DNA from: Nocardioides sp. PD653-B2
GTDB lineage: Bacteria > Actinomycetota > Actinomycetes > Propionibacteriales > Nocardioidaceae
Assembly (NCBI RefSeq): GCF_002117935.1
Contig: NZ_BDJE01000028.1
Coordinates: 103,855-167,854 of the forward strand
Length of the DNA stretch: 64,000 nt
Direction of reading: 5' to 3'
The first letter of the stretch is position 1; each line of letters opens with the position of its first letter. Made by a program: the position numbers and the translations under genes. This document shows positions 16,759-25,221 of this stretch, in pieces. Below the pieces are notes generated by a model. That model had not been told where the DNA came from and did no database searches. It was given only the letters and a program-made list of their open reading frames with translations.

Positions 16759-18180
16759 ATGACCGCCTCGCCGATCACCGGCGTGAGCGGCGGCTCGGCC
16801 GGCGTGGCGGCGACGTACGACGCGGTGCGAGCGCTGGCCGACGCCTTCGACGCGGCCGGCAGCGAGCTGCGGGGCTGGGCCGGCCTCGGCGCTCGGACCA
16901 TGGCGAACCCCGACCTCGCCGAGTCGGCGATCCTCTCGCCGCTGACCTTCGCGGAGGCGGAGGGTGCGGTCCTGGCCGCGACCACCGGCCCCGACGGGGT
17001 GCTCGTCGAGGCGCTGGGCTGGGAGGCCGACGCCGTCGTGGTCCGGGCCGTCGTCGCCGCCTTCGAGGAGACCGACGCGCTGGTCCGGGCGGCGATCGAC
17101 GCGGTCGACCACCAGGTCGGCCGGGTCGTCGGTCTCACCCTCGGCGCGACCGCCCCGGTGACGGTGCCGCTCCTGCTCCTCACGGTCCCCCACCTGCCGT
17201 CGCAGGCGCAGGACGAGCTCGAGCAGTGGGTGGTCGAGCACCCGGGGGTGGTCCAGCACGCCGCCAACGGCGGCGGCGGCCTGCTCGAGGGACTCTGGGA
17301 CGGGGTCACCCCGTTCGCGCCCGCCGGGCCGCTCGGCGTCTCGCTCTTCGTCCCGGACACCGAGGCCGGGGCCGGCCTGCTCGCGGCGCTGTACGGCGAC
17401 GACGGCAGCGCCCACGTCGTCCGCACCCTGGACGTCGTGCCGGGGGACGCCACCCAGCCGGCGGGGGTCGCCGACCTGGTCTCCCACCTCCAGGACGTCG
17501 CGCACCTCTCACCCGACCCCGACTCGCCGCTCAACGGCACCATCGAGGTCCAGACGCTCGGGGCCGGCACCGACGACGTGCGGCACATCGTCTACCTGCC
17601 GGGCACCGACGACATGACGACCGTGCCGTGGAGCAAGGACGACGACGTCCGCGACATGCTCACCAACCTGCTGCTGGTCGGCGGCCGCGACAACGCCTAC
17701 CAGGAGGGCATCCTCGAGGCGATGGCCCAGGCGAGCATCGGTCCCGACGACCCCGTGCTGCTCGTCGGACACTCCCAGGGCGGCATGGAGGCGGCGGCGA
17801 TCCTCAGCCAGGGCAGCGACTTCAACGTCACCGACGTGGTGACGGCCGGGTCGCCCACGGCCCAGGTCGACGGCTTCCCCGACGGCAGCCACGTGCTGTC
17901 GCTGGAGCACCAGGGCGACGTCGTGCCGCTGCTCGACGGCGCGGACAACCCCGACTCGGTCGAGCAGACGACCGTGACCTTCGACGACCACGGCTCCGGC
18001 ATCGTCGACCAGCACGACTACGACCACTACGTCGCCGGGGCCGAGGCGGTCGACGCCTCCACCGACCCGTCGATCCTGGAGCAGCTCGCCAGCCTGCACC
18101 AGCACGGGTTCCTGGCCGGCTCCGGGGACGGGTCGACGAGCGTCACCGCCCACGTCTTCCAGATCACCCGGCAGCCGTGA
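16759..18180 (+). CDS. Alpha/beta-hydrolase (esterase/lipase-like) with WxG-like N-terminus
   Basis: 473 residues. The N-terminal half (to about 200) is helical, with a TYDAVRALADAFDAAGSELRGWAG pattern like the helical domains of type VII effectors. The C-terminal half is an alpha/beta-hydrolase: nucleophile elbow GHSQGG with S339, acid in LEHQGDVVPL, and His in DQHDYDHYVAG, so a full Ser-Asp-His triad is plausible. No signal peptide is seen, which fits export by a type VII route with the WxG protein encoded immediately upstream. Substrate could be a lipid or ester; unknown. A degenerate paralogue is at 19563. Confidence 0.72.
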   Translation: MTASPITGVSGGSAGVAATYDAVRALADAFDAAGSELRGWAGLGARTMANPDLAESAILSPLTFAEAEGAVLAATTGPDGVLVEALGWEADAVVVRAVVAAFEETDALVRAAIDAVDHQVGRVVGLTLGATAPVTVPLLLLTVPHLPSQAQDELEQWVVEHPGVVQHAANGGGGLLEGLWDGVTPFAPAGPLGVSLFVPDTEAGAGLLAALYGDDGSAHVVRTLDVVPGDATQPAGVADLVSHLQDVAHLSPDPDSPLNGTIEVQTLGAGTDDVRHIVYLPGTDDMTTVPWSKDDDVRDMLTNLLLVGGRDNAYQEGILEAMAQASIGPDDPVLLVGHSQGGMEAAAILSQGSDFNVTDVVTAGSPTAQVDGFPDGSHVLSLEHQGDVVPLLDGADNPDSVEQTTVTFDDHGSGIVDQHDYDHYVAGAEAVDASTDPSILEQLASLHQHGFLAGSGDGSTSVTAHVFQITRQP

Positions 18181-18263
18181 GCCGGAGCGGGACGGCGTTT
18201 CGTGCCCGGCGTACGGGGAATGCGAATGAGCGACCACCCGGACATCTCGGAGGAAGGTGGCCC

Positions 18264-18638
18264 ATGTACGGCGACACCGATGTGATGCGCAGACGCGCGG
18301 CCCAGCTACGCGAGCAGGGCGTCGACATCCGCGCGCTGGCCGACCGCCTGGTGGCCCAGACCGAGGGCATCGGATGGACCGGCCGGGCCGCCGAGTCGCT
18401 CAGCGAGCGGATGCGCGAGCGGGCCACCCATCTCCGCGATGTCGCCGCCCGCCACGACGGTGCCGCGGAGTCGCTCGAGGCTCACCTGCACGAGGTCGAC
18501 CGTCTCAAGGACGGGATCGCCGCGACGGAGCGCAAGGCCGACGTCCTCCTTGCCGAGACCCCGAGCGGCCGGGGCGCGTTCACGCCTCCGCCGCCCGGTC
18601 ACAAGGACTGGCTCGCGGTCGAGCTCCCGGGGCTGTGA
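18264..18638 (+). CDS. WxG-type helical protein, candidate type VII cargo partner (copy 2)
   Basis: 124 residues, beginning MYGDTDVMRRRAAQLREQGV, with a true W-x-G turn in EGIGWTGRAAESL and a heptad-rich second helix. It ends HKDWLAVELPGL, like copy 1. The ATG is preceded by the strong site GGAGGAAGG. The 83-bp gap from the hydrolase gene suggests either a second promoter or readthrough. One base separates it from the EspG-like gene. It would pair with the degenerate hydrolase protein two genes downstream, by analogy with copy 1 (inference). Confidence 0.65.
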   Translation: MYGDTDVMRRRAAQLREQGVDIRALADRLVAQTEGIGWTGRAAESLSERMRERATHLRDVAARHDGAAESLEAHLHEVDRLKDGIAATERKADVLLAETPSGRGAFTPPPPGHKDWLAVELPGL

Positions 18639-18639
18639 C

Positions 18640-19566
18640 ATGGCGACCATCGACCTGAGCAACCCGCCGCCGGCCCCCGTCGGCATCCTCGGCGCCCTCC
18701 CGCGCCGGGTGTCCCTGACCCTCCCCGAGCTGCAGTGCGTGGCCGCCCGGGCCGGTGGCGCGCCGCTGCCGTTCGAGATGCTCACCCCCGGCGGTGAGCG
18801 CGAGCTCGGCGGCCGCCTGGGGCGCACCCCGGCCACCCTCGAGTCCGAGGCGTACGAGGCCGCGATCTCGTCCTTGCACGACGCCGAGTCGTCGCTCGCC
18901 CGACGCGGCCTGCTCGTCGACACCTCGATGGACGAGGGCCTCCTCGGCGCCGTCGGTCTCCTCGCCACCCCGACGGTCGCCCTCGACCTCGACGTCGCCG
19001 CCGGCGACTCCCGGATCAAGGCCTGGCACCGCCAGCACGGCGCAGCGGTGGCGAGCCTCGCGACCGCCGACGGCATCGTCTTCGAGCTGGCGTGGTTCCC
19101 CACCGACCAGTGGGCCGACGAGCTGGCCCGGGTCACCGTGCTCCCCGAGGAGTTCGCCCTGCGCGACTCCGTCGTGCCCGACCAGGTCGTGCTCCCCTAT
19201 GCGCTCGCGGACGCCGCCAGCGAGGCGGTGCGCAGCAACCGCTCGGACCTCCTCTCCGTGCTGGTCGCCGAGCACGCCGGCGAGACCCGGGACGCCGGCG
19301 GGCGGCCGCTGCCCGACCTCGAGGTGGGCGTGCTCCTCTCCGGGCTGTCGACCGAGTCCCGCGGCCGGCTGCGCGCGCTGGTCGCCGACGTCTCGGGCGC
19401 GATGACCGCGGTCGTCGGCGTCGTGTCGTGGGTGCTGCTGGCCGACGGCTGGCGGGCGCTGCGACCACGCCGCACCGAGGGCGTCGACCGGATCGAGGTG
19501 CGCCGGGTCGACCCCGGCGACCTCGCCCACGAGCTGGCCCCCGTCCTCGCGGAGGTGACGACATGA
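18640..19566 (+). CDS. EspG-like protein, possible type VII chaperone
   Basis: 308 residues. A SLTLPELQCVAARAGGAPLP opening, a middle helix-strand region and the stretch IKAWHRQHGAAVASLATADG followed by IVFELAWFPTDQWADELARV resemble the ESX secretion-associated EspG family, which keeps cargo soluble in the cytosol before export. No signal peptide; a hydrophobic stretch at about 252-267 (AMTAVVGVVSWVLLADGW) is more likely a buried strand. It lies between a WxG-type gene and the degenerate hydrolase gene, which it overlaps by ATGA. Assignment is moderate and rests on pattern and context. Confidence 0.5.
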   Translation: MATIDLSNPPPAPVGILGALPRRVSLTLPELQCVAARAGGAPLPFEMLTPGGERELGGRLGRTPATLESEAYEAAISSLHDAESSLARRGLLVDTSMDEGLLGAVGLLATPTVALDLDVAAGDSRIKAWHRQHGAAVASLATADGIVFELAWFPTDQWADELARVTVLPEEFALRDSVVPDQVVLPYALADAASEAVRSNRSDLLSVLVAEHAGETRDAGGRPLPDLEVGVLLSGLSTESRGRLRALVADVSGAMTAVVGVVSWVLLADGWRALRPRRTEGVDRIEVRRVDPGDLAHELAPVLAEVTT

Positions 19567-20864
19567 CCGAGATCCGCGACGACGTGGTGAGCACCGTCGA
19601 CAAGTACGACCAGATGTTGCGCCTCGCCGACCTCTACGACGGCTCGGGCGCCGACCTGCGCACCCGCGCCGCGCTCGGGGAGCAGGTGCTCCGCGATCCC
19701 GAGGTGGCCGACTCGGCCGAGCTCGCGCCGACGACGTACGCCCGTGCCGACGAGGCCGTCCGCGGCGCGACCACCGGCAAGCACGGGCTGCTGGCACGTT
19801 CGGTCGAGCTCGACGCCGACGCCTTGATCGTGCGCGCGACGGTGCTCACCTACCGCTGGATCGACGAGCTCCAGGACGCGGCGTACCGCACCCTCGGCTC
19901 CATCGCCGGACGCGCGATCGGCTACCTCGCCCCCGAGGTGGCCCTCGGCGGCGCGATCGTCTCGGCCGGGCTGATCGAGACCGACGCCCTCGACCGCGAC
20001 GGGGTCGCGTCGTACCTCGAGGAGCTCGCGGAGAACAACCCGGCCCTGATGGACCACGTCGCGAGCGGCGGCGGCCTCCTCGAGGGCCTGCAGATGCGCT
20101 CGCTGCTGACCGCCGGCGTGCTGGCCGGTGAGTCCGCTCCTGCCGCTGCCCGCGGCGGCCTGCGCGCGGCCGGGATCGAGCCCTTCGCGGCCGACCTCGG
20201 CTCGGCGCTGCGCGACGTCGCCGGCGGCGTCGTCGAGCAGCCGGCCGAGGACCCCCCGCCGTCGAAGGCCGCGGCGGACCGTCCGGCCGGCGTCGAGGAG
20301 CTGATGACCAGTCTCGTGAGCGCCGTCCACGCGGTGACCGTCCACGAGGTCGCGCCCGCGCGCTACATCGCCTACCTCCCCGGCCCGCACGGCGGCCCGC
20401 AGCGGCGCCTGCGCCTCGTCGGCGGCGACCACACGGCGTACGCCGACCAGGCGGTGCGCGCGATCGAGAGGGCGGTCGCCGACGGGTCCCTCGACGAGGC
20501 CGCGCGCGTGATGCTGGTCGGCTGCGGCCAGGGTGGCGTCACCGCCGTCGGCCTCGCGACGACGCCCGGGTCCGACGCCTACGTCGTCGACCAGGTCGTC
20601 ACCGCCGGTGCCCCAGCGGCGCTGGTCCCGCGGGTCCCCGAGCCCACCCGGGTGCTGTCGCTGGAGGACCGCACCGACCCGGTCGCGCTCTTCGGCTCCC
20701 TGGTCAACGCGGGCTCCGACAACCGGCTCACCGTGGTGTTCGACGGCGGCGAGGAGGACGGCACCTCGTCGTACGTCGTGGGCGGCCGGGCCGCCGACGC
20801 CGCGGGCCATCCCGAGCTGCGCGACGAGCTGGCCCGGCTGCGGGAGCTCGGCTTTCTGTCGTGA
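19563..20864 (+). CDS. Hydrolase-fold paralogue lacking the catalytic serine
   Basis: 433 residues, homologous along its whole length to the hydrolase at 16759: helical N-terminal half (TVDKYDQMLRLADLYDGSGA), a shared ASGGGLLEGL block, then an alpha/beta-hydrolase half. The nucleophile elbow is GCGQGG instead of GHSQGG, so G322 replaces the serine. The histidine region DQHDYDHYVAG aligns with DGTSSYVVGG, so the histidine also appears lost, while the acidic residue in LEDRTDPVAL is kept. It is intact and in frame, so it is probably a pseudoenzyme with a binding or structural role rather than a decaying gene. Last gene of the module; followed by palindromes. Confidence 0.7.
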   Translation: MTEIRDDVVSTVDKYDQMLRLADLYDGSGADLRTRAALGEQVLRDPEVADSAELAPTTYARADEAVRGATTGKHGLLARSVELDADALIVRATVLTYRWIDELQDAAYRTLGSIAGRAIGYLAPEVALGGAIVSAGLIETDALDRDGVASYLEELAENNPALMDHVASGGGLLEGLQMRSLLTAGVLAGESAPAAARGGLRAAGIEPFAADLGSALRDVAGGVVEQPAEDPPPSKAAADRPAGVEELMTSLVSAVHAVTVHEVAPARYIAYLPGPHGGPQRRLRLVGGDHTAYADQAVRAIERAVADGSLDEAARVMLVGCGQGGVTAVGLATTPGSDAYVVDQVVTAGAPAALVPRVPEPTRVLSLEDRTDPVALFGSLVNAGSDNRLTVVFDGGEEDGTSSYVVGGRAADAAGHPELRDELARLRELGFLS

Positions 20865-20883
20865 GGGTGGTCCGGCGGGGTCA

Positions 20884-21012
20884 CCAACAGCGCAATTGCG
20901 CTGTTGGGCACCTCGACACGCCGCCCGGCCGGGTCACAACGGCGCAATTGCGCTGTTGTGCACCTCGACACGCCGCCCAGCCGGGTCACAACGGCGCAAT
21001 TGCGCTGTTGCG
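20884..21012. repeat. Three AGCGCAATTGCGCT-type palindromes, exact 52-bp period
   Basis: Palindrome centres are at 20895.5, 20947.5 and 20999.5. The first is a perfect 24-bp palindrome (20884-20907); the others have one mismatched pair. Between them a GCACCTCGACACGCCGCCC-like spacer is repeated, so the unit is a 52-bp tandem repeat. It lies between convergent genes, as does the pair at 4329-4399. Confidence 0.9.
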
Positions 21013-21050
21013 GAGGTGCGGAGGTGCGCGCTGGCGCGGAGGTGCCCGTC

Positions 21051-22433
21051 CTAGAGGATGTCGTGCACGAACTCACCGAGCTGGGTGAGGTTGCGGCACT
21101 CGACCATCGGCACCACCTCGCCGTAGCGGGACGCCGCGGAGTCGCCGGTGTCCCAGTGCCGGCGGTGCTCGGGGTTGAGCCACCAGCTGTGCCGGGCCGC
21201 GCCCGCGAGCCGCTCGAGCACGTCGAGGTTCAGGTCGCTGTAGTTGGAGCGCGCGTCGCCGAGGACGAGCAGCGACGACTTCGGGCCGAGGGCGTCGGCG
21301 TGCTGCTCCTCGAACTTCGCGAGTGCGCGGCCGTAGTTGGTGCGCCCCCAGAGCGCGGCGTGCGACGTGGCGGCGGCGAGGTTCGTCATCACGTCGGCGA
21401 CGTCGGCACCCGGAGTGAAGTGCTCGGTCACCTCATGGACGTGGTCGATGAACGTGAAGGCGCGGACCTTCTCGAACTGGTCGCGCAGCGCGTAGACGAG
21501 CAGCAGCGTGAACTGCGCGAAGTTCGCGACCGACCCGCTGACGTCGCAGAGGACGACGAGCTCGGTGCGGTGCGGCCGCTTCGGCTTGTGATGGGTGACG
21601 AGCGGGACCCCGCCGGTGGAGATGGAGGCCCGGACCGTACGCCGGAAGTCGAGCGGACCCCGACGCCTCGCGTGGTGCTCCTGGGTGAGACGGGTCGCGA
21701 GCCGGCGCGCGAGCGGGTAGATCTCGCGGCGCATGTCCTCGAGGTCCGACTTCCGCGCGGCGGTGAAGTCGATCCGGTCGATGCTCGGGCGGATCGCGAC
21801 GTTCGCGACGTGCTCGGGCCCCTTCTCCTCGGCGATCCGGCGGCGGGCGTCGTCCTCGACCATCTTCGTGAAGGAGCCGATCCGGCGCCCGGCCTCGCGA
21901 CGCGCCTCGCCGTCGAGCCGCCCGTCGGCCAGCAGCGCCTGCACGACGCGGTCCACCAGCTCGGACGGCGACACCCGCTGGAGCGCGGTGTACGCCGACC
22001 ACGACGACAGCCCGGGCCCGCGGCCCGGCATCGCCCCGAAGCGCGCCACCATCTCGGCCGCCAGCTGCAGCAGCGCCTGCTGGTCGCCGTCGGAGAGCGC
22101 GTCGAAGAGCTCGTCGCGGAAGCCGGCCAGCTGCTCGGCGTTGTCGCGGACCCCACCCTCGCCCCCGTCGTCGTCGTCGGACCCGGCGCGGACGGCGACC
22201 CCGTCGCCGACCATCCGCGGGAAGTAGACGTCGAACAGCGCGTCGAACGTCGGCCGCTGCGACTGCTTCTTCACGAGGGTCGCGGCGTACCCGTCGTGGA
22301 CGACGCGACGGTCGTCCCAGTCGAGAGCGCTGAGCGCGGCGATGGCGTCGAGGTCCTCGGCGAGCGACACCGACAGCCCGGCAGCGCGCAGCGCCTCTAG
22401 GAAGGAGATGTGGCGATCGACGAGGCCGCTCAT
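21051..22433 (-). CDS. VWA-domain (CoxE-like) protein
   Basis: 460 residues from ATG at 22433, 7 bp after the stop of the MoxR-type gene. The N-terminal half (MSGLVDRHISFLEALRAAGL onward) is helical; the C-terminal half has the VWA/CoxE fold with the metal-ion-dependent adhesion motif in VVLCDVSGSVANFAQFTLLL. MoxR-VWA pairs act as chaperone-like complexes that insert metals or mature large enzymes, for example CO dehydrogenase in the Cox case. Which client applies here is unknown; no such enzyme is adjacent. It ends facing the palindrome array. Confidence 0.85.
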   Translation of the reverse strand: MSGLVDRHISFLEALRAAGLSVSLAEDLDAIAALSALDWDDRRVVHDGYAATLVKKQSQRPTFDALFDVYFPRMVGDGVAVRAGSDDDDGGEGGVRDNAEQLAGFRDELFDALSDGDQQALLQLAAEMVARFGAMPGRGPGLSSWSAYTALQRVSPSELVDRVVQALLADGRLDGEARREAGRRIGSFTKMVEDDARRRIAEEKGPEHVANVAIRPSIDRIDFTAARKSDLEDMRREIYPLARRLATRLTQEHHARRRGPLDFRRTVRASISTGGVPLVTHHKPKRPHRTELVVLCDVSGSVANFAQFTLLLVYALRDQFEKVRAFTFIDHVHEVTEHFTPGADVADVMTNLAAATSHAALWGRTNYGRALAKFEEQHADALGPKSSLLVLGDARSNYSDLNLDVLERLAGAARHSWWLNPEHRRHWDTGDSAASRYGEVVPMVECRNLTQLGEFVHDIL

Positions 22434-22440
22434 GCTGCCC

Positions 22441-23319
22441 TCATGACCGGAGCCTGAGCTCCTTGACCGCGCGCGCCTGGTCGGACACGTGCTTGAGCAC
22501 GACGCCGAGCGTGTCGGACACGGCCTTGTCGTCGAGCTCACCGATCTCGAGCGCCACCAGGGTGCGCGCCCAGTCGACCGACTCGGCGATCGACGGCGCC
22601 TTCTTCAGGTCGAGCTCCCGCAGCCGCGAGATGGTGGCGACCAGCTGGCCGGCCACCCGCTCGTCGAGGTCGGGGACCTGCGAGACGACGATCTCGCGCT
22701 CGCGCTCGGCGTCCGGGTAGTCGAGGTGCAGATAGAGGCACCGGCGCTTGACGGCCTCCGAGAGCTCGCGGGTCGCGTTGGAGGTCAGCACCACGAAGGG
22801 GCGCCGTACGGCGGAGACGGTGCCCATCTCGGGGATCGTGACCTGGAAGTCGGACAGCACCTCGAGCAGCAGACCCTCGACCTCGACGTCGGTCTTGTCG
22901 ACCTCGTCGATGAGGAGCACCGTCGGCTCCTCGCGGCGGATCGCGGTCAGCAGCGGGCGGGTCAGCAGGAACTCGTCGGTGAAGATGTCGTCGTGGGTCT
23001 CCGACCAGGTCTGGTCGTCACCGTGCGAGGCCTGGATGCGCAGCAGCTGCTTCTTGTAGTTCCACTCGTAGAGCGCCCGCGCCTCGTCGAGGCCCTCGTA
23101 GCACTGCAGCCGCACCAGGTCGGCGCCCGTCGTGCGCGCCACGGCCTTCGCCAGCTCGGTCTTGCCGACGCCGGCCGGGCCCTCGACGAGCAGCGGCTTC
23201 TCGAGCGCACCGGCGAGGTACGCCGTCGTCGCGGTCGTCGGGTCGGCCAGGTAGCCGGACTCCGCCAGGCGGGCGGCGGCGTCGTCGGGTGAGGAGAACC
23301 AGGTGCTCGGCTGCGGCAT
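22441..23319 (-). CDS. MoxR-family AAA+ ATPase
   Basis: 292 residues. Walker A is VEGPAGVGKTELAKAV (45-60) and Walker B VLLIDEVDKTD (134-144); sensor 1 is FVVLTSNATRELSEAVKRRC. Length and motifs fit the MoxR group. ATG at 23319 was chosen because the family begins shortly before the PDDAAARLAESGYL helix and the frame upstream reads as non-protein. It is cotranscribed with the VWA gene downstream. Likely role: ATP-driven remodelling or maturation of a client enzyme together with the VWA partner. Confidence 0.88.
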   Translation of the reverse strand: MPQPSTWFSSPDDAAARLAESGYLADPTTATTAYLAGALEKPLLVEGPAGVGKTELAKAVARTTGADLVRLQCYEGLDEARALYEWNYKKQLLRIQASHGDDQTWSETHDDIFTDEFLLTRPLLTAIRREEPTVLLIDEVDKTDVEVEGLLLEVLSDFQVTIPEMGTVSAVRRPFVVLTSNATRELSEAVKRRCLYLHLDYPDAEREREIVVSQVPDLDERVAGQLVATISRLRELDLKKAPSIAESVDWARTLVALEIGELDDKAVSDTLGVVLKHVSDQARAVKELRLRS

Positions 23320-23497
23320 GCACCCATCCTCGCGCACGGCCGTGGCGGTAGCCCCGGGCCGCCCGTGTGACGCGGCAGACGCAGCGATGTTCCGGACCGG
23401 CGTCACCTCCGGGCGCCTTGCCTCGTTGGCGCAGTGGAGAGCGACACGCGCGGCCTGGGGGGACGTGCGTGCGACCGCCACAGCAGGAGGACCACCC

Positions 23498-23863
23498 GTG
23501 CAGCACCGACTTCCACGACCCGCTCGCCTGACGCTCCTGAGCGTCAAGCTCGGCGCCGTCGGCGCGATCATCGCCGCCGGGCTGCTGTGCGCTCCCGACT
23601 CCACGGGCGCGCAGCAGCCGGGAGTCACGGGCTACTCCGGCCCCGCCGTCACCGGCGAGCCCGGCCGGGTCGACCGGCTGCTCGACGCACACGAGTGCTC
23701 GGTGTCCGGGTTCGGCGAGAGCGAGCAGCCGGTGTCGGCCATCGTGCAGTCGGCCCGCGGCCGGCTGCGGTTCGTGGACTTCGAGACCGGCTGGCAGGTC
23801 TTCACCCGCCACGGCGACGCGAAGCTCATCGCGGTCTGCCTGGACGATCCGCCCGCCCGCTGA
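23498..23863 (+). CDS. Small exported or membrane-anchored hypothetical protein
   Basis: 121 residues. GTG at 23498 follows AGGAGG by 7 nt. A positively charged start (VQHRLPRPARL) and one hydrophobic helix (about 14-32) suggest a signal peptide or anchor. The mature part contains two cysteines (HECSVSGFG and AVCLDD) that could form a disulfide, and a RGRLRFVDFETGWQVFTRHG strand region. The 178 bp before it hold the divergent promoters with moxR. No recognised family. Confidence 0.65.
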   Translation: MQHRLPRPARLTLLSVKLGAVGAIIAAGLLCAPDSTGAQQPGVTGYSGPAVTGEPGRVDRLLDAHECSVSGFGESEQPVSAIVQSARGRLRFVDFETGWQVFTRHGDAKLIAVCLDDPPAR

Positions 23864-23867
23864 CCGT

Positions 23868-24632
23868 CTAGAACCGACCGTGCCGGCCCTCGCCGGAGGC
23901 GAACCGCGCGGCCCCGTCCAGCGCGCCGGTCAGGGACGCGAGGCCGTGTCGCAGCTCGCCGGCCATCGCCTCGACCTCGGTGAGACCCTCCTGCTCGAGG
24001 ACCGAGAGCCGGTCGTGGCGCAGGCAGTCCTGGGGGAACTCCGCCAGCGACCGCGCCAGCGCCTCCGCCTCGACCCGGGCCTGGCCGACCGGCACGACCC
24101 GGTTGACCAGCCCCATCCGCTCGGCCTCCCAGGCGTCGACCGGGCGACCGGTGAGGATTAGGTCCATGGCCCGGCTGGCCCCGATCAGCCGCGGCAGCCG
24201 GACCGTGCCGCCGTCGACGAGCGGCACTCCCCAGCGCCTGCAGAAGACCCCGAGCACGGCGTCACCGGCCGCCACCCGCAGGTCGCACCACAGCGCCAGC
24301 TCGAGGCCGCCGGCCACGGCGTACCCCTCGATCGCGGCGATCACCGGCTTCGACAGCCGCATCCGGGTCGGGCCCATCGGGCCGTCCGCTCCCTCGACGG
24401 GCTCGGTGACCTGGTTGCCGCGCTCGGTTCCGATCGCCTTGAGGTCGGCGCCGGCGCAGAACGTCCCGCCCTCGCCGTACAGGACCGCCACGCTCTGGCT
24501 CTCGTCGGCGTCGAACGCGCGGAACGCGTCGGCGAGCGCCGTGGCGGTGGGTCCGTCGACGGCGTTGCGGGCCTCGGGCCGGTCGAGGACGACCGTCGTG
24601 ACCGCCCCGTCGGTCTCGACCCGGACGCTCAC
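23868..24632 (-). CDS. Enoyl-CoA hydratase/isomerase family (crotonase) protein
   Basis: 254 residues. Crotonase landmarks are LDRPEARNAV near 17-26, FCAGADLKAI near 57 (first oxyanion-hole strand), AIEGYAVAGGLELALWCDLR near 98-117 with a glutamate at the hydratase position, and RRWGVPLVDGGTVRLPRLIG near 130. The second hydratase glutamate is replaced in the RRWGVPLVDGG segment, so classical hydratase activity is uncertain. It would act on an acyl-CoA in beta-oxidation or a related route. GTG start overlaps the stop of the carbonic anhydrase-like gene (GTGA), so both form one operon. Confidence 0.87.
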   Translation of the reverse strand: MSVRVETDGAVTTVVLDRPEARNAVDGPTATALADAFRAFDADESQSVAVLYGEGGTFCAGADLKAIGTERGNQVTEPVEGADGPMGPTRMRLSKPVIAAIEGYAVAGGLELALWCDLRVAAGDAVLGVFCRRWGVPLVDGGTVRLPRLIGASRAMDLILTGRPVDAWEAERMGLVNRVVPVGQARVEAEALARSLAEFPQDCLRHDRLSVLEQEGLTEVEAMAGELRHGLASLTGALDGAARFASGEGRHGRF

Positions 24633-25159
24633 GACTCGACCGCCGACGCTCCGGCCCGGTGCCGCTGCGCGAGCTCCTGGTAGTACGGCGGGTTCTGCTC
24701 GACCCAGAACTCCGAGGAGGTGCCCTCGATCGGCTTCGTCGGCCTGGCGGGGATGCCGGCCGCCACCATGCCACCGGGGATCTCGGTGCCCGGGGTGACG
24801 ACCGACCCGGCGGCGACCAGCGTCCGCGGGCCGACGGTCGCGTGGTCGAGGACGGTGGACCCGTTGCCCACCAGGGCCTGCTCGCCGATCTCGGCGCAGT
24901 GGATGACGCAGCCGTGGCCGATCGTGGAGTTGCGGCCGATGACCAGCGTCTCGCCGGGTGCGGCGTGCAGGACCGAGTTGTCCTGCACGTTGGCGCCCTC
25001 GCGGACCACGATCGTGCAGATGTCGGCCCGCAGCACCGCGCCGTACCAGATGCTCGCGCCCTTCTCGACGGTTACGTCACCGATCAGGGTCGCGGTCGGC
25101 GCGACGAAGGCCTCGGGGTGGACGGTCGGGCGCTTGCCCTCGAACTCGAAGCAGAACAT
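24629..25159 (-). CDS. Gamma-carbonic anhydrase family protein
   Basis: 176 residues forming a left-handed beta-helix of hexapeptide turns (for example IGDVTVEKGASIWYGAVLRA). Three histidines at the positions of the zinc ligands are visible: H65 in NSVLHAAPGE, H82 and H87 in IGHGCVIHC. The family (PaaY/YrdA/Cam type) includes real carbonic anhydrases and thioesterases of phenylacetate breakdown. The start MFCFEFEGKRPTVHPEAFVA is typical. It is the first gene of an operon with the crotonase, which would fit either a CoA-ester or a bicarbonate role. Confidence 0.85.
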   Translation of the reverse strand: MFCFEFEGKRPTVHPEAFVAPTATLIGDVTVEKGASIWYGAVLRADICTIVVREGANVQDNSVLHAAPGETLVIGRNSTIGHGCVIHCAEIGEQALVGNGSTVLDHATVGPRTLVAAGSVVTPGTEIPGGMVAAGIPARPTKPIEGTSSEFWVEQNPPYYQELAQRHRAGASAVES

Positions 25160-25221
25160 GGGGTCATTCCACACCCCCGCTCTGCTCGGCGGATCCAGGC
25201 GTCCGCCGTGACGTCGTCGCG

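Noticed and set aside
20884..21012. CRISPR array from three regularly spaced palindromes
   Set aside because: The spacers are themselves repeated, only three units exist, and no cas genes are present.
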